From the NCBI RefSeq assembly GCF_002423035.1, contig NZ_DIUM01000004.1, positions 1 through 7,798 on the forward strand: a DNA stretch of 7,798 nt, in the 5' to 3' direction. The DNA is from Thiocapsa sp. UBA6158 (GTDB lineage Bacteria; Pseudomonadota; Gammaproteobacteria; Chromatiales; Chromatiaceae). Positions 5,576-7,798 of this stretch are shown one piece after another. The notes under the pieces were generated by a model. It saw nothing but the letters and a program-made list of their open reading frames with translations, searched no databases and was not told the DNA's origin. How positions within the stretch are numbered: the stretch's first letter is position 1; each line of letters opens with the position of its first letter. Both the position numbers and the translations under genes were made by a program.

Positions 5576-7005
5576 TCGACATCCGTTATCCACTGCTTCA
5601 CATCGCTTTGATTGGGCTGACGCTGTCCTTGCTCGGCTGCGATCGAGGTCCCACCGAGAAGGATGGCGTCTACAGGGCCGAGGTCGGGGAGATCCCGGCA
5701 GCGCCTCAGCGTCCGGGCGATCCCGACGAGGGTTACGACGCACTCCTCAACCGCTCGGCGGTCACCTGTGGTCTGCCTTATGCCGCCTACCTCAAGACCC
5801 GGGGTGCGGCGACGGACGCGGGTCCGCAGTTCCAGGGTCGGACCGGTCGCAACGCCGAGCTTCCCTACATGCTGACCTCCCATGTGGCGGACTCCGGAGT
5901 CGAGATCGTGACCTCGAACTGTCTGGCCTGCCATGCGTCGACAGTCAACGGCGAGCTGGTCATGGGCCTGGGGAACGAGTTTCTCGATCTGACCGCCGAT
6001 CCCTTGGTCGGGATCGAGGCTGCAGCCGCGTTGGTCGAGGACGGACCCGAAGCGACGGAATGGCGACGCTGGGCCGATCGGATCGGCGCGATCGCCGACT
6101 ACATGATGACGGATACTGTCGGCGTGAATTCGGCGAACAACCTCACGCTGGCCCTGATGGCGCACCGCGACCCGGAGACGCTGGCCTGGTCCGATACCCC
6201 GCTGATCGAGCCTCCGCCGCAGACACCGCTCCCGGTGAGCGTTCCGCCCTGGTGGAACGTCGGCAAGAAGCACGCGATGTTCTACAATGGCGAAGGGCGC
6301 GGCGACCATGTCCGCTACATGATCCTCGCCTCCACCACCTGCACCGATACGGTGGAGGAGGCCGCCGAGATCGACGCCTGGTTCGTCGACGTGCGTGCCT
6401 ATCTGGCAAGCCTGCAGCCGCCCGAGTACCCCTTCGCCATCGATCGGGCGCTCGCCGCGCAAGGCGCTGCGGTCTTCGAGAAGACCTGCAAGGAATGTCA
6501 CGGGACCTACGGGGAGAAGCCGACCTATCCGAACCGCGTCATCGCGCTCGGCAAGGTCAAGACGGATCCCGAGCTCGCGCGCAAGGGCTTCAGCGATGCG
6601 GACCGCTTCCTGAAGTGGTTCGGACGCTCCTTCTACGGCGAGCTGTCGCAGGCCGCGCCGGCGCTCGGCTATGTCGCACCGCCGCTCGACGGGGTCTGGG
6701 CGACCGCACCCTATCTGCACAACGGCTCGGTACCGACGATTGCAGCCCTGCTCGACAGCCGCTCGCGTCCGACCTTCTGGCGGTTCGATCGGGAAGGCGA
6801 CGACCGGCCCGTCTATGATGAGGCCGGCCTCGGTTGGGCCTATCGGGTCCTGGATCACGGCAAGGCCGGTGCCATGAGCTGGGAGGAGCGCAACCACATC
6901 TACGACACTGGGCTTCCCGGCTATGGCAATCAGGGCCACACCTTCGGCGACGATCTGAGCGACCCCGAGCGGCTGGCCCTGCTCGAATATCTCAAGACCC
7001 TTTAG
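5572..7005 (+). CDS. Diheme c-type cytochrome lipoprotein, RoxA-like
   Basis: This 477-residue exported protein begins with a signal whose lipobox ends LLGC (Cys23), so it should be lipid-anchored on the periplasmic side. Two CxxCH haem-binding motifs are visible, CLACH (117-121) and CKECH (306-310), with PPWWNVGKKHAMFYNG (225-240) between them and APYLHNGSVPTIAALL (379-394) after the second. This layout and the LHNGSVPT block are familiar from the RoxA-like branch of diheme cytochromes related to bacterial cytochrome c peroxidases. Rubber oxygenase RoxA itself is considerably longer, so dioxygenase activity should not be assumed; peroxidase or electron transfer are equally possible. Two extra cysteines (66 and 257) could form a disulfide. 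The ATG is followed immediately by a good signal sequence, but no Shine-Dalgarno site is seen. A palindromic element begins two bases past the TAG stop. Confidence 0.78.
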   Translation: MFDIRYPLLHIALIGLTLSLLGCDRGPTEKDGVYRAEVGEIPAAPQRPGDPDEGYDALLNRSAVTCGLPYAAYLKTRGAATDAGPQFQGRTGRNAELPYMLTSHVADSGVEIVTSNCLACHASTVNGELVMGLGNEFLDLTADPLVGIEAAAALVEDGPEATEWRRWADRIGAIADYMMTDTVGVNSANNLTLALMAHRDPETLAWSDTPLIEPPPQTPLPVSVPPWWNVGKKHAMFYNGEGRGDHVRYMILASTTCTDTVEEAAEIDAWFVDVRAYLASLQPPEYPFAIDRALAAQGAAVFEKTCKECHGTYGEKPTYPNRVIALGKVKTDPELARKGFSDADRFLKWFGRSFYGELSQAAPALGYVAPPLDGVWATAPYLHNGSVPTIAALLDSRSRPTFWRFDREGDDRPVYDEAGLGWAYRVLDHGKAGAMSWEERNHIYDTGLPGYGNQGHTFGDDLSDPERLALLEYLKTL

Positions 7006-7006
7006 C

Positions 7007-7093
7007 CTAAACCGCGCCTGCTGCGGTACGCGATGGTCTTGGATGGGATCGGCCCGGGTCGACTTGACGTCCATGGGAGTCGGCGCGGTTTAG
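7007..7093 (+). repeat. Palindromic element, copy 3 (between the cytochrome genes)
   Basis: Perfect 12-base arms CTAAACCGCGCC (7007-7018) and GGCGCGGTTTAG (7082-7093) enclose 63 bases. After one mismatch the stem can extend by GCT / AGT (7020-7022 with 7078-7080), and an imperfect inner pairing CTTGGATG / CGTCCATG is possible. It starts two bases after the stop of the diheme cytochrome gene and ends 44 bases before the next start. No T-run follows, so unlike the copy at 2219-2308 it does not look like a simple terminator. It may stabilise or process the mRNA between the two genes. Confidence 0.8.
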
Positions 7094-7123
7094 ACCATCG
7101 GAAAACCTTCGAGACATCATAAA

Positions 7124-7129
7124 AGAGGA
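7124..7129 (+). promoter_or_regulatory. Ribosome binding site of the monoheme cytochrome gene
   Basis: AGAGGA with eight bases to the ATG at 7138 is a good Shine-Dalgarno site and supports that start. Neighbouring cytochrome and CrtC-like genes lack one, which suggests that this gene is translated independently. Confidence 0.75.
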
Positions 7130-7137
7130 CAACCCAC

Positions 7138-7620
7138 ATGATTCGAACGACAAGCATCCCAGTGATCCTGGTCGCCGCACTCCTGACCGGCCCGTTGCCG
7201 GTTCTGGCCGGCGAGGACGAGCATGATCTCGGACTGGTGACCTGGATGGGTCGACTTCAGTACTACACACACAAGCTCGGCCTTTCCGTCGACGCGGGAA
7301 ACAAGCCGCTGATCGCCTACTACATCCATGAGGTCGAAGAGGTCATCGAGGCGATCGAGGACATCGACGATGCCGACGGTGTTCCCATCGGCAAGCTCGT
7401 CAAAGAGATCCTCATGCCGAGCTTCGAGAGCCTCGAGACATCCTTCGAATCGGGCGACGAGGCGCGTGTCGATGCCGATTACAACGGTCTCATCGGCGCT
7501 TGCAACCAGTGCCACGAGAAAGCCAACCGCCCCTATCTCATCGTTGAGCGGCGGCATGACAATCCCTACATGCAGCGCTTCAAACCGAGCCGGGCGGTGG
7601 TCACGCCGGCGTCCGAGTGA
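7138..7620 (+). CDS. Small periplasmic monoheme cytochrome c, cytochrome c'-like
   Basis: This is a 160-residue exported haem protein, probably an electron carrier or gas/redox-binding cytochrome. Residues 1-24 form a cleavable signal peptide with a likely cut after VLA (22-24). The mature part is acidic and mostly helical in appearance (EVEEVIEAIEDIDD at 65-78). It has a single haem motif, CNQCH (122-126), near the C-terminus, followed by EKANRPYLIVERR and NPYMQRFKP. A C-terminal CxxCH after a helical region is the arrangement of cytochrome c' and relatives. I do not recognise the exact subfamily, and the sixth haem ligand cannot be assigned. The start is supported by AGAGGA. It follows the diheme cytochrome gene on the same strand after 132 bases containing a palindromic element; whether they share a transcript is unclear. 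Confidence 0.8.
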   Translation: MIRTTSIPVILVAALLTGPLPVLAGEDEHDLGLVTWMGRLQYYTHKLGLSVDAGNKPLIAYYIHEVEEVIEAIEDIDDADGVPIGKLVKEILMPSFESLETSFESGDEARVDADYNGLIGACNQCHEKANRPYLIVERRHDNPYMQRFKPSRAVVTPASE

Positions 7621-7628
7621 GCCGCAGC

Positions 7629-7667
7629 CCCTCGCCGTATCGGGCTTCGGGTTGAGATGCGGCGGGG
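7629..7667 (+). terminator. Hairpin after the monoheme cytochrome gene
   Basis: CCC-T-CGCCGTATC (7629-7641) pairs with GATGCGGCGGGG (7656-7667) in a 12-bp stem with one bulged T and one T-G wobble, starting eight bases after the stop codon. No T-run follows, so it is more likely to protect the mRNA end or assist Rho-type termination than to act as a standard intrinsic terminator. Confidence 0.4.
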
Positions 7668-7716
7668 CAGGAAGGGGGCTGGATGCGGGTTGTGCAGATC
7701 GACTATCAAAAAGGAC

Positions 7717-7745
7717 TTGCACGAACGGCCTCTCACCTGTAACCT
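7717..7745 (+). promoter_or_regulatory. Sigma-70-type promoter of the initiator tRNA gene
   Basis: TTGCAC (7717-7722) serves as the -35 box and TAACCT (7740-7745) as the -10 box, with exactly 17 bases between them. Transcription would begin near 7752, about six bases before the tRNA. The position directly ahead of a stable RNA gene and the ideal spacing make it credible, although the -10 matches consensus at only three of six bases. Confidence 0.65.
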
Positions 7746-7757
7746 TGTCGACTCAGT

Positions 7758-7798
7758 TGCGGGGTGGAGCAGTCAGGCAGCTCGTCGGGCTCATAACC
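7758..7798 (+). tRNA. Initiator tRNA-fMet (CAT), 5' part, cut by the window end
   Basis: The acceptor 5' strand TGCGGGG (7758-7764) is followed by T8, G9, a D-stem GAGC/GCTC (7767-7770 with 7780-7783), and an anticodon arm TCGGG (7785-7789) leading to loop CTCATAA with anticodon CAT (7792-7794). The three G-C pairs expected from GGG next to the loop and the A11-T24 D-stem pair are initiator hallmarks, which separates it from elongator tRNA-Met or tRNA-Ile2. The first base is T where E. coli has C; its partner at position 72 lies outside the window. The gene is incomplete because the window ends, not because it is broken. Confidence 0.95.

Noticed and set aside
6531..6540. GAACCGCGTC inside the diheme cytochrome gene, matching the element arm
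   Set aside because: It encodes conserved sequence (PNRV) and has no inverted partner within a plausible distance, so it is a chance match.
5542..7074. Minus-strand open frame of about 510 codons opposite the diheme cytochrome gene
   Set aside because: The plus strand carries a lipobox and two haem motifs; the minus frame has no domain and reflects GC-rich codon bias.

Overview
The window reads as ordinary chromosome of a GC-rich gammaproteobacterium. The dnaK-dnaJ-dapB order, the strong GC third-position bias and several c-type cytochrome genes fit a Chromatiaceae-like purple sulfur bacterium. That taxonomic guess is inference from content and style; nothing in the sequence proves it. All recognised genes lie on the + strand.

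Layout: the 3' part of dnaK (1-781); a 310-base gap with two dyads and a palindromic element; dnaJ (1092-2222); dapB (2387-3202); a 319-base gap with several hairpins, one followed by a T-rich run; then an envelope cluster. The cluster holds an M48 (LoiP/Oma1-like) lipoprotein metalloprotease (3522-4334), a membrane-anchored secreted protein of the carotenoid-1,2-hydratase-like (CrtC-like, AttH) lipocalin superfamily (4342-5511), a diheme c-type cytochrome lipoprotein resembling the RoxA family (5572-7005) and a small periplasmic monoheme cytochrome c (7138-7620). The window ends inside an initiator tRNA gene (tRNA-fMet, from 7758) that has its own well-spaced promoter.

The DnaK/DnaJ pair is the Hsp70 folding machine, and DapB is the second step of the lysine/diaminopimelate branch. 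The last four proteins all carry export signals (two lipoboxes, one N-terminal anchor, one cleavable signal peptide). They probably work in the periplasm or at the membranes, but a shared pathway is a hypothesis only.

The most notable non-coding signal is a family of three palindromic elements of 86-90 bases, at 1000-1085, 2219-2308 and 7007-7093. Each is bounded by 12-base inverted arms of consensus CTRAACCGCGYC / GRCGCGGTTYAG. In the two perfect copies the arms differ at two positions and both differences are compensated on the other arm, while the interiors are largely unrelated. Two copies bracket dnaJ tightly: one supplies the purine-rich ribosome-binding stretch before its start, and the other contains its stop codon and is followed by six Ts. 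The third sits between the two cytochrome genes.
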